A stretch of DNA of 64,000 bases, taken from assembly GCF_014642405.1 (NCBI RefSeq), contig NZ_BMIN01000019.1, forward strand, positions 24,520 through 88,519. The letters run 5' to 3'. Shown piece by piece: positions 17,286-25,644 of the stretch. A program made the position numbers and the translations under genes. The number at the start of each line of letters is the position of its first letter. Positions within the stretch are counted from its first letter, which is position 1. The notes beneath the pieces are model-generated. The model saw nothing but the letters and a program-made list of their open reading frames with translations, did not search any database and was not told the origin of the DNA. This DNA is from Pontibacillus salipaludis. GTDB lineage: Bacteria; Bacillota; Bacilli; Bacillales; BH030062.

Positions 17286-17294
17286 CATATGATA
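17286..17294 (+). promoter_or_regulatory. Candidate SigK -10 element upstream of the yjcZ-type gene
   Basis: CATATGATA fits the mother-cell SigK -10 consensus CATANNNTA and lies 31 bp before the start of a YjcZ-type sporulation peptide. The -35 AC is only weakly placed, so this remains a candidate. Confidence 0.4.
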
Positions 17295-17324
17295 CGGTAG
17301 TAAGTTAGAAAAGGGGGTGGCTTC

Positions 17325-17414
17325 ATGAGCAAAGGAGGTTACGGCGGCGGTTTCGCTTTAATCGTCGTTCTATTCATTTTGTTAATTATCGTTGGTGCAT
17401 CTTGGTTGTACTAA
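17325..17414 (+). CDS. YjcZ-family sporulation peptide, 29 residues
   Basis: A tiny Gly-rich membrane peptide: MSKGGYGGGF then a single hydrophobic helix ALIVVLFILLIIVGASW. This is the recognised signature of the YjcZ/SscA family of small sporulation proteins. The ATG follows AAAGGGGGTGGCTTC, a strong ribosome binding site, and a terminator follows 22 bp after the stop. It is too short for ordinary gene callers. Late mother-cell expression is suggested by the upstream SigK-like box. Confidence 0.85.
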   Translation: MSKGGYGGGFALIVVLFILLIIVGASWLY

Positions 17415-17435
17415 TCATCCCTGAGATCGGATATG

Positions 17436-17476
17436 AACAGAAAACCCTCTGCCATTTGGCAGAGGGTTTTCTGTTC
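17436..17476 (+). terminator. Terminator after the yjcZ-type gene
   Basis: Stem CAGAAAACCCTCTGCCA / TGGCAGAGGGTTTTCTG around a 3-nt loop. Confidence 0.9.
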
Positions 17477-17501
17477 AGCATAGAAGGATGATAAGACGAG
17501 C

Positions 17502-17677
17502 GTTTCCGTCTACGTTATTGAGCGTAAGGTGGTCCGGGAAACCACTCGCTTTCCGCGGGCGAGCTGTCGAGCCTCCTCGTTCGCTATCGCTCTCTGTGGG
17601 GTCTCGTCGACCTCTTCTTCCCGCAGGAGTCTCGCAGTTTCCCGGACCACCTTTGCTTAATGGGGAGGAACGGAAAC
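17502..17677 (-). repeat. Dispersed stem element, copy C (GTTTCCG-type)
   Basis: Ends GTTTCCG / CGGAAAC; arms AAGGTGGTCCGGGAAAC and GTTTCCCGGACCACCTT are perfectly complementary. First half of a composite unit with C2. Confidence 0.9.
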
Positions 17678-17718
17678 GCGCCATATACGAAAAAGTGGCA
17701 TTAGAAATAGTTTTAAGC

Positions 17719-17892
17719 GGTCCGTTCACTCCACTAACGCCAGGGTTGGTTGGGGGACTGCGAGACTCCCGCGGGAAGAGTAGCCTAGGGGAGACCCCGC
17801 AGAGAGCGATAGCGAACGAGGAGGCTTCCCAGCTACCCGCAGGAAAACGAGTTGTCCCCCAGCCAACCCAAGCACTAACTCTGTAACGGACC
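17719..17892 (+). repeat. Dispersed stem element, copy C2 (GGTCCG-type)
   Basis: Ends GGTCCGTT / AACGGACC; arms GGGTTGGTTGGGGGAC and GTCCCCCAGCCAACCC pair perfectly. 41 bp after copy C and in opposite orientation. Confidence 0.9.
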
Positions 17893-17940
17893 TATCCCGG
17901 TAGAAGGATACCCTTTGAGTCGAAAAGGTATCCAAACAAA

Positions 17941-17974
17941 AAAACAACGTCTTCTATGCAAGAGACGTTGTTTT
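17941..17974 (-). terminator. Terminator of the 59-residue membrane peptide gene
   Basis: Stem AAAACAACGTCT / AGACGTTGTTTT; on the minus strand it follows the stop codon and ends in T-rich sequence. Confidence 0.8.
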
Positions 17975-18152
17975 AGGTATACAGGATTTCGACGTATGAC
18001 GAAATCAATAGTATGGTGATTAAAATGTTAATCGTTCGAAACACTTTTGGTTGCTTTTCAACAGCCATTTCCGTTTTAAGGCAAAGGGAATGGGTTAAAG
18101 AGTTAAAGACGAATAATATAAAAAGCGCAAATGGTACAAAGAATACTGACAT
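17973..18152 (-). CDS. Small membrane peptide, 59 residues, unknown
   Basis: On the minus strand the frame starts ATG at 18150-18152 after AAAAGGAGGTTTCTATTT. Two hydrophobic helices (about residues 3-18 and 40-57) flank a short charged loop TEMAVEKQPKVFR. I do not recognise a family; its place between prsA and the DUF3267 gene corresponds to where B. subtilis carries the small gene yhaK. The ribosome binding site and the terminator make it likely real. Confidence 0.6.
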   Translation of the reverse strand: MSVFFVPFALFILFVFNSLTHSLCLKTEMAVEKQPKVFRTINILITILLISSYVEILYT

Positions 18153-18235
18153 AAATAGAAACCTCCTTTTGCACCTATGAAATTACTGTATCAAAAAAAC
18201 AAAAAGTTGAACAGTAAAAATGCTTATATGTATAG

Positions 18236-18310
18236 AAAAACCCTTTTAAATGCATTAGCAATGAGTACCATTCTGGAATAGTCTTCATTCCCTGCATCTA
18301 AAAGGGTTTA
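18236..18310 (-). terminator. Long structured terminator of the DUF3267 gene
   Basis: AAACCCTTTTAAATGCA pairs with TGCATCTAAAAGGGTTT over about 75 nt, with an inner CTATTCC/GGAATAG stem. On the minus strand it ends in a T-run directly after the gene. Confidence 0.75.
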
Positions 18311-18316
18311 CTGGGG

Positions 18317-18871
18317 TTACTTTTTGTATTTGTCAATTAAGATATCATACCCATCTCTTACATTCTCAATAATGCATTGTTTTGGTGCGCGCATAAATTG
18401 GTTAACGCACAAGAAGTCTGTGAATGATAGTCCAATATTTACAGCTGTGAACAGAATGATATAAGCGAAATAATTTGGGAATACAAAGCTTGTAATCAAA
18501 CCTGGTACAGATAATAGGACTGTTGGTGCTAGAGCTACCATAATGGACGTCGTTTTTGATAACGTTGAGCAAGTTCTATAGGAAAACGTCGGCATAACGC
18601 CTCTTTTTAATTTCCAGCGAACACGAACACGTTTGTTCAAAAGCACAAGTGGAATCATATGCATCAATTTATGAATCGCAGGCAACAAGAATAGCGAAGC
18701 TGCTAGCGGAAGTAATCCGTAATCATGAACTTGATGACTTTGATGGACCATAGCCAGTGGTACATATAGCAGGATAAAAGAAATGACCCCTAGAATTGAG
18801 CTCAATAAATAAATACGGTTAGAGCCAAATTCTTTCGTGATGTTAAAGGATTTCCAGCAGTTAAGATTCAT
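18317..18871 (-). CDS. DUF3267 membrane protein (YhaJ position), zincin-like motif degenerate
   Basis: A 184-residue protein with about four membrane segments (about residues 25-42, 50-68, 108-125, 130-150). DUF3267 proteins are putative zincins with an HExxH-like motif; the corresponding segment here reads HKLMHMIPLV, keeping both His but lacking Glu, so peptidase activity is doubtful. The start follows AAGGGGGTTATTGATT. It lies between prsA and yhaI, the location of yhaJ in B. subtilis. Family assignment is from memory of the motif and position. Confidence 0.62.
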   Translation of the reverse strand: MNLNCWKSFNITKEFGSNRIYLLSSILGVISFILLYVPLAMVHQSHQVHDYGLLPLAASLFLLPAIHKLMHMIPLVLLNKRVRVRWKLKRGVMPTFSYRTCSTLSKTTSIMVALAPTVLLSVPGLITSFVFPNYFAYIILFTAVNIGLSFTDFLCVNQFMRAPKQCIIENVRDGYDILIDKYKK

Positions 18872-19087
18872 AATCAATAACCCCCTTATTTGTGACAAGA
18901 ATAGTCTTGTATAGTAAAATTTTTATAGTGAATGAATCGCTCAAATAAGATTGGCATATCGAATGATACGATGTTTTATAGAAGAAATCAATAGGCTTTT
19001 TATAAAAAAATAAAAAAGTACTCTAAGCCTTGGGGGATGTGCCTTCAAAAGGGATTGAATGATAGGTGAATAGAGGGGGGAGTCTTG

Positions 19088-19426
19088 ATGTGCGAAATGG
19101 ATTTAAACATAAAAAAAATAGCCTTTCAAGTGCAGCTGTTAACGAACGCTGAGCAAATGAAAGACTATCCTTTTACAAGAATGGTCATTGAACGAGGATT
19201 AACAGAAGAAGAATGGCAGGAGGTAATGATGTTACTAGCTACTATAGACACTACTTTTAAAGAAGAAGTAGAAGAAGGTTTGCTAGATTTTACGGACCTC
19301 CTGATTCACTTTGCGGGGATGTTAAACATGAAACTTCATCCGGATGAGGCCATTTCGGCCATAAAAAAAGAAGGATATTATACGAATCTTATGATCGCAT
19401 TCGAAAATGTTCCGAAGGAGGACTAG
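19088..19426 (+). CDS. yhaI: DUF1878 protein YhaI
   Basis: A 112-residue soluble helical protein, matching the B. subtilis YhaI length (113). ATG at 19088 is preferred over the TTG at 19085 because GGGGGGAG is better spaced. Function is unknown. Its stop codon overlaps that of hpr on the opposite strand by 3-4 bp, so there is no room for a terminator between them. Confidence 0.82.
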   Translation: MCEMDLNIKKIAFQVQLLTNAEQMKDYPFTRMVIERGLTEEEWQEVMMLLATIDTTFKEEVEEGLLDFTDLLIHFAGMLNMKLHPDEAISAIKKEGYYTNLMIAFENVPKED

Positions 19427-19998
19427 TTCTCCTCGTGATCTTCTCCACGCTTAACGGATTCCGTGAAATTGTTTTCTTTTTGAAATTCGGATTCGATATT
19501 CATCATAGAACGATCGAGAATTTCCATGTATTCATCTCCGTAAATCTCCCGAACCATTGAGATTAATTCTATAAATTCAGGGTATTTCCCGTAAATGTCT
19601 TTTAATGGCATACTGCCACGAATAACGGAATTGTTCTCTGGGTTATAGGACTTCATCGTTTCTAAAAGCAGCTCTTCTCCTTCTTCAGTGAGCTGAATGT
19701 ACGTATTACGCTTATCATTTTCGCGTTTGGAAAACGAGAGTAAGCCCCGCTCTTCAAGCTTTTTGGAAAAGTTGAAGGCGGTAGAGACGTGCATCACCCC
19801 GAACTTAGAGATTTCAGAAACGCTTGCCCCTTTTAAATGATGGGCAATCCACAATATATGATGTTCATTTATATTTAAATGAAACGGTTTGATCCATTGT
19901 TGCCAATCTTTTTCAATCATTTTCCATAAGGCCTTGCTAAGCTGGGCCATTTTATGACTATAAAGAATGGCTTCTTGGATTGTAGTATCATCTCTCAT
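19423..19998 (-). CDS. hpr: Transition-state regulator Hpr/ScoC (MarR family)
   Basis: A 191-residue MarR-type protein (B. subtilis ScoC has 203). The DNA-binding region [36 protein letters not shown] (given here as two parts: helix 1 around residues 43-60, recognition helix around 68-80) is characteristic of Hpr. ScoC represses extracellular proteases and sporulation genes during transition state. Gene context yhaI-hpr-yhaH is conserved. It starts at ATG after AGAGGGGGAAGGCT. Confidence 0.9.
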   Translation of the reverse strand: MRDDTTIQEAILYSHKMAQLSKALWKMIEKDWQQWIKPFHLNINEHHILWIAHHLKGASVSEISKFGVMHVSTAFNFSKKLEERGLLSFSKRENDKRNTYIQLTEEGEELLLETMKSYNPENNSVIRGSMPLKDIYGKYPEFIELISMVREIYGDEYMEILDRSMMNIESEFQKENNFTESVKRGEDHEEN

Positions 19999-20202
19999 AG
20001 CCTTCCCCCTCTCTTGATGATTACTGGATTTTTAGGTTTATATGGACAGTATTCACCATTATTATCGCAAGAAAACCCTTATAAGAGAAGATATAATATG
20101 CGCACAAAATAGGAAGTTTTACGCAAAAAAGCGTTTAATCCCGTCACAAAGGGGTATTTTAAAGTAAAGTTTTTTGTGAATAAGTTAAAAAATTTTTTTT
20201 AA

Positions 20203-20244
20203 TTAAAGAAATCCCCGGTTCTTTAGTAGAACCGGGGAAGTTTT
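20203..20244 (-). terminator. Terminator of the GbsR/OpcR-like gene
   Basis: Stem CCCCGGTTCT / AGAACCGGGG; on the minus strand followed by TTTCTTTAATT. Confidence 0.88.
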
Positions 20245-20753
20245 TATGAACCAGAAGTAGATGGATCTATTTCTGAAAAGGCTTTCGAAATCAAACAGTG
20301 AAAATCAATCATCTCATGTAACTTTTCCTCTAAATGATCTGCTTCCCCGCTCTTAATCTCTTTTCTCTCTTTTTCTAATAATAATTTCGTTTCTTCTAAT
20401 GAATGTTTTTGGCGATTGGCAGCGTCTAGCCATTTGTGGATGTATGAGGACATAAATTTGTTGAACAAGTCTGAATTCGCGGTATAGAGGTCTTTGCGCA
20501 CGCCCTTCTTCCAGACACGTTCAACTAAGTTGAGGTCAAGCAAGCTTCTAATACCTGTGCTCATCGACGTTTTGCTTTTTGCCAGTGCTTCACTCATTTC
20601 ATCAAGAGTCATCGGTTCGCCTTCTATATAAAGGGTACTAAACAGTAACGCTTCTGAAGGTGTAAGACTAAACATCTCAATGGTTTTAGAGAATTCTGTT
20701 ATTGCATGATACTGAACTTCACTCATTATACTGTTGTTCTCAGTTTCAGACAT
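20244..20753 (-). CDS. GbsR/OpcR-family repressor next to opuA
   Basis: A 169-residue MarR-type protein with the GbsR-family winged helix MTLDEMSEALAKSKTSMSTG and basic WKKGVRKDLY, paralogous to the gene at 14644. The ATG at 20753 follows AGAAGGAGGTTCC. It is divergent from the glycine-betaine operon opuA, so it very probably controls that operon and perhaps itself. Inducer may be choline or betaine by analogy with GbsR and OpcR. Confidence 0.83.
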   Translation of the reverse strand: MSETENNSIMSEVQYHAITEFSKTIEMFSLTPSEALLFSTLYIEGEPMTLDEMSEALAKSKTSMSTGIRSLLDLNLVERVWKKGVRKDLYTANSDLFNKFMSSYIHKWLDAANRQKHSLEETKLLLEKERKEIKSGEADHLEEKLHEMIDFHCLISKAFSEIDPSTSGS

Positions 20754-20881
20754 GAAGGAACCTCCTTCTCGTATACTACCCATCACATTACACTATTGCG
20801 ATAAAATTTGGAAATATCAGATTGGGTAGCATTTTGGAGCAAAAAGGAGAAATTTAAAGGTTTTATTCGTGTCAGTATGTT

Positions 20882-20893
20882 CAGTTTAAACTG
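20882..20893. promoter_or_regulatory. Perfect palindrome in the divergent gbsR-like/opuA region
   Basis: CAGTTTAAACTG is a perfect 12-bp palindrome centred between the two divergent genes. A candidate operator for the adjacent GbsR-like repressor. Confidence 0.45.
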
Positions 20894-20928
20894 TACGAAA
20901 AATATGTTCTTAAATCAAAGAATTTATC

Positions 20929-20959
20929 GTTTGTACTAAACAAACAGACAGTATATAGT
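20929..20959 (+). promoter_or_regulatory. opuA promoter with overlapping inverted repeat
   Basis: -35-like TTGTAC (20931-20936), 17-bp spacer and -10 TATAGT (20954-20959, 5 of 6). The inverted repeat GTTTGT-N5-ACAAAC (20929-20945) covers the -35, so a bound repressor would block RNA polymerase. Confidence 0.5.
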
Positions 20960-21041
20960 ATAAAAGGTGAGTGATTGAACGAAACACAACAGAAAAATAG
21001 TTCATTAGAAATAGTAAAAATGTTTTAGAGGGGTGAATTAG

Positions 21042-22235
21042 GTGCCGATTATCAAAGTAGAAAACTTGTCAAAGATCTTCGGTAAGAATCCTTCCCAAGC
21101 ACAAAAGTTGCTTGATCAAGGATTAAAGAAAGAAGAAATTTTAAAGAAAACAGGAAATACAGTCGGTGTAAATAGAGCTTCCTTTGAAGTCGAACAAGGC
21201 GAAATATTCGTCATTATGGGGCTTTCAGGTAGTGGTAAATCCACACTAGTTCGTTTGATTAATAGATTAATTGAACCGACTGAAGGTAGTGTATACATTA
21301 ACGAAGAGAACTTAGCTGCAATGGATAGTAAAAACCTACGTCGTGTACGTCGTGAGAAAATGAGTATGGTTTTCCAGCGTTTTGCTTTGTTCCCTTACCG
21401 CACCGTGCTTCAAAACACTGAATTTGGTTTAGAAGTACAGGGCATTGATAAAACGGAACGTTCTAAAAAAGCAAAAGAGTCCTTAGAACTTGTTGGACTT
21501 GGAAGCTTTATTAACCAATTCCCTGGCCAATTATCTGGGGGAATGCAACAACGTGTAGGGCTTGCGCGAGCTCTAGCAAATGATCCTGAAGTTCTATTAA
21601 TGGACGAAGCGTTCTCTGCTTTGGATCCACTTATTCGTAAAGAAATGCAAGATGAGCTTCTTGATCTCCAAGAACGCATGCAAAAAACGATTCTTTTCAT
21701 TACACACGATCTTGATGAAGCACTTCGAATTGGTGATCGTATTGCGCTAATGAAAGATGGCTCCATTGTACAAATCGGTACCCCGGAAGACATTTTAGTA
21801 AACCCGGCAAACGATTATGTAGAGAAATTCGTTGAAGATGTAGATCGTTCAAAGGTTCTAACAGCGCAACATATTATGAAGCGTCCTGAAACGGTAAACA
21901 TTGAAAAACACGGTCCTCGCGTAGCCCTAGAGCGTATGCGTGAAGAAGGTCTTTCTAGCATTTATGTGACAGATCGATCTCGTAATCTAAAAGGCTATGT
22001 AACAGCTGACGATGCATCTCAAGCTATAGAAGAGAATGTGAAAGATTTAACCAACGTAATTGAAACAAACGTACCAACATGCGATCTTGATACACCAATG
22101 AATGACATCTTTGATATGATCCATAATTCACCTGTACCGATTGCAGTAGTAGAAGACGGAAAGTTACGAGGTATTATCGTTCGCGGAGCCGTCATCGGAG
22201 CACTAGCAGGAAGCGAGGTGTCGATCAATGAGTAA
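21042..22235 (+). CDS. opuAA: Glycine betaine ABC transporter ATP-binding subunit OpuAA
   Basis: A 397-residue ATPase with GTG start after GAGGGGTGAATTAG. It carries the OpuA/ProV N-terminal extension (FGKNPSQAQKLLDQG), Walker A GLSGSGKST (60-68), signature LSGGMQQRV (about 163-171), Walker B VLLMDEAFSALDP, and two CBS domains at about 280-395 that sense ionic strength in OpuA systems. It energises uptake of glycine betaine at high salt. It overlaps opuAB by 8 bp. Confidence 0.95.
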   Translation: MPIIKVENLSKIFGKNPSQAQKLLDQGLKKEEILKKTGNTVGVNRASFEVEQGEIFVIMGLSGSGKSTLVRLINRLIEPTEGSVYINEENLAAMDSKNLRRVRREKMSMVFQRFALFPYRTVLQNTEFGLEVQGIDKTERSKKAKESLELVGLGSFINQFPGQLSGGMQQRVGLARALANDPEVLLMDEAFSALDPLIRKEMQDELLDLQERMQKTILFITHDLDEALRIGDRIALMKDGSIVQIGTPEDILVNPANDYVEKFVEDVDRSKVLTAQHIMKRPETVNIEKHGPRVALERMREEGLSSIYVTDRSRNLKGYVTADDASQAIEENVKDLTNVIETNVPTCDLDTPMNDIFDMIHNSPVPIAVVEDGKLRGIIVRGAVIGALAGSEVSINE

Positions 22236-23076
22236 TACTTTATTGCCTATGATTCCGGTAAAGACATGGGTCGATCAATCTGTTGAATGGATTACAGATA
22301 CATTTGAGTTTGTGTTTGATCCAATAAAGAATAATTTAGATACCTTTATTGAGTTTTTAAGTGAAACGCTGCAAGTGATTAACCCATGGATCTTTATAGC
22401 AGTGGTTGCGATTATTGCTTTCTTTGTAACTGGAAAGAGAATTGGTTTGGCTGCGTTCTCCATAGTAGGTTTATGGTTTATTCTCAACCAAGAGATGTGG
22501 GAGCAGTTAATGGATACGTTCTCACTTGTCATAACCGCCAGTTTGATTTCAGTCATAATCGGGGTTCCGTTTGGAATTTGGATGGCTAAGAGTAACATAG
22601 TGCAGGCAATCCTCACACCGATTTTAGACTTTATGCAGACAATGCCGGCGTTCGTTTACTTAATTCCTGCCGTAGCATTCTTTGGTATAGGAATGGTTCC
22701 AGGGGTATTCGCATCTGTTATTTTCGCAGTGCCTCCTACCGTTCGTTTTACAAACTTAGGAATTCGTCAGGTTTCAACTGAGTTAATCGAAGCTGCCGAT
22801 GCCTTCGGTACAACAGGGATCCAAAAGCTATTTAAAGTTCAATTGCCAATGGCGAAGAAGACAATTATGGCTGGTATTAACCAAACCGTCATGCTAGCTC
22901 TTTCCATGGTTGTTATTGCATCCATGATCGGAGCAGAAGGTCTTGGAAAAGAAGTAATCACAGCCTTACAGCGTAATGATGTAGGTCTTGGTTTCGTAGC
23001 GGGTGTATCTATTGTAATCCTTGCGATTGTTATTGACCGCTTCACACAAAGCCTGAATACGCAAAAAGGTGAATAA
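22228..23076 (+). CDS. opuAB: Glycine betaine ABC permease OpuAB
   Basis: A 282-residue integral membrane protein. A soluble N-terminal region of about 45 residues precedes several membrane segments and the binding-protein-dependent transport motif EAADAFGTTGIQKLFKVQLP (about residues 191-210), which docks to OpuAA. It overlaps opuAA and is followed after 79 bp by opuAC, giving the standard opuA order. Confidence 0.95.
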   Translation: MSNTLLPMIPVKTWVDQSVEWITDTFEFVFDPIKNNLDTFIEFLSETLQVINPWIFIAVVAIIAFFVTGKRIGLAAFSIVGLWFILNQEMWEQLMDTFSLVITASLISVIIGVPFGIWMAKSNIVQAILTPILDFMQTMPAFVYLIPAVAFFGIGMVPGVFASVIFAVPPTVRFTNLGIRQVSTELIEAADAFGTTGIQKLFKVQLPMAKKTIMAGINQTVMLALSMVVIASMIGAEGLGKEVITALQRNDVGLGFVAGVSIVILAIVIDRFTQSLNTQKGE

Positions 23077-23155
23077 ATAAGTTTGGCACTTCCTATTCAT
23101 GGAAGTTCAATAGAGTTCAATTAGTTATTATCTTATTAAAGGGGAGTTTATTAGT

Positions 23156-24094
23156 ATGTTTAATTTTAACTGGAAACGTTTAGGTATTGCAGCAGGTCTT
23201 TCCTTATCTCTTGTCGCAGCAGGTTGTGGCTCATCAGAGGAAGGTTCAGAAGAAGAAAATACATCAGGTGGCGACGGTGAAAACACGGAACAAGCCGCTA
23301 ATTATGGTGAAGAGCTTGATTATACCATTACAGGTGTCGATGCAGGAGCAGGTGTTGTAGGTGCCGCTAACGATGCAATTGAGACTTACGGATTAGACGG
23401 TTGGGAAGTTCAAACGTCTTCTAGTGGTGCGATGACACAAGCACTTACACAAGCAATCGAAGATGAAGAACCGATCATCGTTACAGGTTGGACTCCACAC
23501 TGGAAATTCGCTGAGTTTGATTTACACTACCTTGAAGACCCAGAAGGTGTATTCGGTGGCGAAGAACAAATCAAAACGATGGCGAAGCAAGGTCTTAAAG
23601 ATGAGAAGCCAAACCTTCATAAAATCTTAGATCAATTTAACTGGACAGCAGCTGATATGGAATCCGTAATGCTTGAAATCCGTAACGGTACTCCAGAAGA
23701 AGAAGCAGCGAAAAACTGGATTGATGAGAACCAGGATAAAGTTGATGAGTGGACAAAAGATACTGAAGAAGTCGACGGTACAACAGCTAAGCTTGCTTAT
23801 GTAGCTTGGGACTCTGAAATTGCTTCTACAAACGTTGTCGGTGAAGTCCTTCGTCAGCAAGGATTTGAGGTAGAACTTAGCCAATTAGATAACGGTGTTA
23901 TGTGGAAAGCCGTAGCTGAAGGCGAAGCTGATGGTATGGTAGCAGCTTGGTTACCAGGTACACACGGAGACCTTTATGAGTCTTATGAAGGTCAACTAGA
24001 AGATCTTGGAGCAAACCTTGAAGGTGCTAAGATTGGTTTAGTTGTTCCTGATTACATGGACGTAGAATCAATTGAAGATCTTCAAGCAGAATAA
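23156..24094 (+). CDS. opuAC: Glycine betaine-binding lipoprotein OpuAC, copy 1
   Basis: A 312-residue lipoprotein: signal MFNFNWKRLGIAAG and lipobox VAAGC with Cys24. The mature part is acidic (SSEEGSEEENTSGG) and contains GWTPHWKF and AWLPGTHGDLYE, the aromatic-rich signatures of OpuAC-type sites that cradle trimethylammonium. It sits after opuAB and before a second, closely related copy; a weak terminator at 24112-24146 separates them. Confidence 0.95.
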   Translation: MFNFNWKRLGIAAGLSLSLVAAGCGSSEEGSEEENTSGGDGENTEQAANYGEELDYTITGVDAGAGVVGAANDAIETYGLDGWEVQTSSSGAMTQALTQAIEDEEPIIVTGWTPHWKFAEFDLHYLEDPEGVFGGEEQIKTMAKQGLKDEKPNLHKILDQFNWTAADMESVMLEIRNGTPEEEAAKNWIDENQDKVDEWTKDTEEVDGTTAKLAYVAWDSEIASTNVVGEVLRQQGFEVELSQLDNGVMWKAVAEGEADGMVAAWLPGTHGDLYESYEGQLEDLGANLEGAKIGLVVPDYMDVESIEDLQAE

Positions 24095-24111
24095 GAACTC
24101 TTAGTCACACA

Positions 24112-24146
24112 TAGCCTGCCTACTTTTGTAGGTGGGCTGTCTTTAT
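24112..24146 (+). terminator. Attenuator-like terminator between the two opuAC copies
   Basis: AGCCTGCCTAC pairs with GTAGGTGGGCT (one G-T) and is followed by GTCTTTATAAAA. It is weak in T content, so it may only partly reduce expression of the downstream copy. Confidence 0.6.
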
Positions 24147-24184
24147 AAAACGTTATACACAATACATATCAAAGGGGTTATATC

Positions 24185-25093
24185 ATGAATTGGAAAAAGC
24201 TTGGCTTAACAGCAGGTTTATCATTGTCGTTGGCATTAGCTGCATGTGGTTCAACAGAGGACGACTCAAGCGGAGACTCAGGTGATACAAAGGCATCAGT
24301 AGGTGAACAACTTGAATACACCCTTACAGGAATCGAATCAGGCGCAGGTATAATGGTCGCAACAGATAATGCATTAAAGGAATATGAAAATCTAGAAGGA
24401 TGGGAAGTTTCTTCAAGCTCTTCAGCCGTTATGACAGAACAGCTAGGCAACGCTATTGATAACGAAGAACCGATCATCGTAACAGGTTGGACGCCACATT
24501 GGAAATTTGCTGAATACGATCTGAAGTACTTAGAAGATCCTAAGGAAGTATACGGTGGTACGGAACATATTAATACGATTGTACGTAAAGGATTCAAGGA
24601 AGATATGCCGGATGCTGCAAAAATTCTTGATAACTTTAAATGGTCTCCGGAGGACATGCAAAGCGTAATGCTTGAACTTCAGGAAGGAACAGAACCTGTC
24701 AAAGCTGCTCAAAACTGGATTGAAAATAACCAGGACAAAGTTGATGAGTGGACAAAAGGTGTAGAGGATGGAAGCGGAACAGTAAAACTAGCTTATGTTC
24801 CATGGCAGTCTGAAATTAGCTCAACGCATGTCATCTCAGAAGTTTTGAAACAAAAAGGATTTGAAACAGATTTAACTCAAGCAGGGATTGGACCTATGTT
24901 CCAAGCTATTGCTGAAGGCGATTCTGACGCTATGACCTCTGCATGGTTACCACGTACACACGGTGATCATTATGAAAGCTTCGAAGAAGAATTCGTCGAT
25001 TTAGGGGCTAATCTGGAAGGGGCTAAAATTGGTTTAGTTGTACCAGATTACATGGATATCGAATCAATTGAAGACCTAGAGCCAAAAGAATAA
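24185..25093 (+). CDS. Glycine betaine-binding lipoprotein OpuAC, copy 2 (paralogue)
   Basis: A 302-residue lipoprotein with lipobox LALAAC (Cys21). It aligns with copy 1 through the whole mature domain: EPIIVTGWTPHWKFAE and AKIGLVVPDYMD recur almost unchanged, and the AWLP motif reads AWLPRTHGDHYE. It probably feeds the same OpuAA-OpuAB core with a different substrate range or affinity; the ligand is not deducible. It starts after AAAGGGGTTATATC and ends at a strong terminator. Confidence 0.92.
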   Translation: MNWKKLGLTAGLSLSLALAACGSTEDDSSGDSGDTKASVGEQLEYTLTGIESGAGIMVATDNALKEYENLEGWEVSSSSSAVMTEQLGNAIDNEEPIIVTGWTPHWKFAEYDLKYLEDPKEVYGGTEHINTIVRKGFKEDMPDAAKILDNFKWSPEDMQSVMLELQEGTEPVKAAQNWIENNQDKVDEWTKGVEDGSGTVKLAYVPWQSEISSTHVISEVLKQKGFETDLTQAGIGPMFQAIAEGDSDAMTSAWLPRTHGDHYESFEEEFVDLGANLEGAKIGLVVPDYMDIESIEDLEPKE

Positions 25094-25102
25094 CCTAAAA
25101 GT

Positions 25103-25140
25103 AAAGGTGTACTCCCAATATGGGGAGTACACCTTTTTTA
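25103..25140 (+). terminator. Terminator of the opuA operon
   Basis: Stem AAGGTGTACTCCC / GGGAGTACACCTT with a T-run. Confidence 0.92.
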
Positions 25141-25150
25141 CGTTTAGAAA

Positions 25151-25510
25151 CTATTGTTGTTTAGCCTTCTCCTCGAGCTCTTTCAAGCTCTCTTCAATTT
25201 CCTGTAAGTGTTTTTGGATGTTTTTCTGGTGGGGTTCAATCGTTTGTTTCCAGCTTTCGATCGATTGTTTTACTTCCGTTGAGAGGTCTCGCAGTAACGA
25301 AGCACCTTCTTTAGATGTTTTCGCAATTTGTTCAGTTAATTGTTTGCCTTCACCTTGCAAGTTTGCAAGGGTAGTTTTAAGTTGGTCACTAGAATCTTTA
25401 ACTTGTTGACGTACTCTGTTTCCGGATGAAGGAGCAGACAATAATGTAGCTGATGCACTTACGACTCCTCCTACGACAAATCCAAGTAGTAATGATTTCC
25501 CTTTACCCAT
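25151..25510 (-). CDS. yhaH: YtxH-domain protein YhaH
   Basis: A 119-residue protein with an N-terminal hydrophobic segment (SLLLGFVVGGVVSASATLL, about residues 6-24), the motif APSSGNRVRQQV and a long amphipathic coiled coil rich in Glu, Lys and Gln. This is the YtxH-like layout and fits YhaH next to hpr and trpP. ATG at 25510 follows AAAGGAG. Related proteins are stress-induced; function is unknown. Confidence 0.8.
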   Translation of the reverse strand: MGKGKSLLLGFVVGGVVSASATLLSAPSSGNRVRQQVKDSSDQLKTTLANLQGEGKQLTEQIAKTSKEGASLLRDLSTEVKQSIESWKQTIEPHQKNIQKHLQEIEESLKELEEKAKQQ

Positions 25511-25644
25511 AATCACAACTCCTTTCCTTACTATCTTCTATTATATCCGTTTTTCCTTTTTGTGTTGAGGTATAAACTTTATTTCTTGCAGAAAAGTCAT
25601 GACAATGCAGGAACTAAGGCGGGAAAAGGGCAGGAATTAGGGGA

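Noticed and set aside
17488..17947. Several frames over elements C and C2
   Set aside because: Same repeat artefact; no start signals and no homology.
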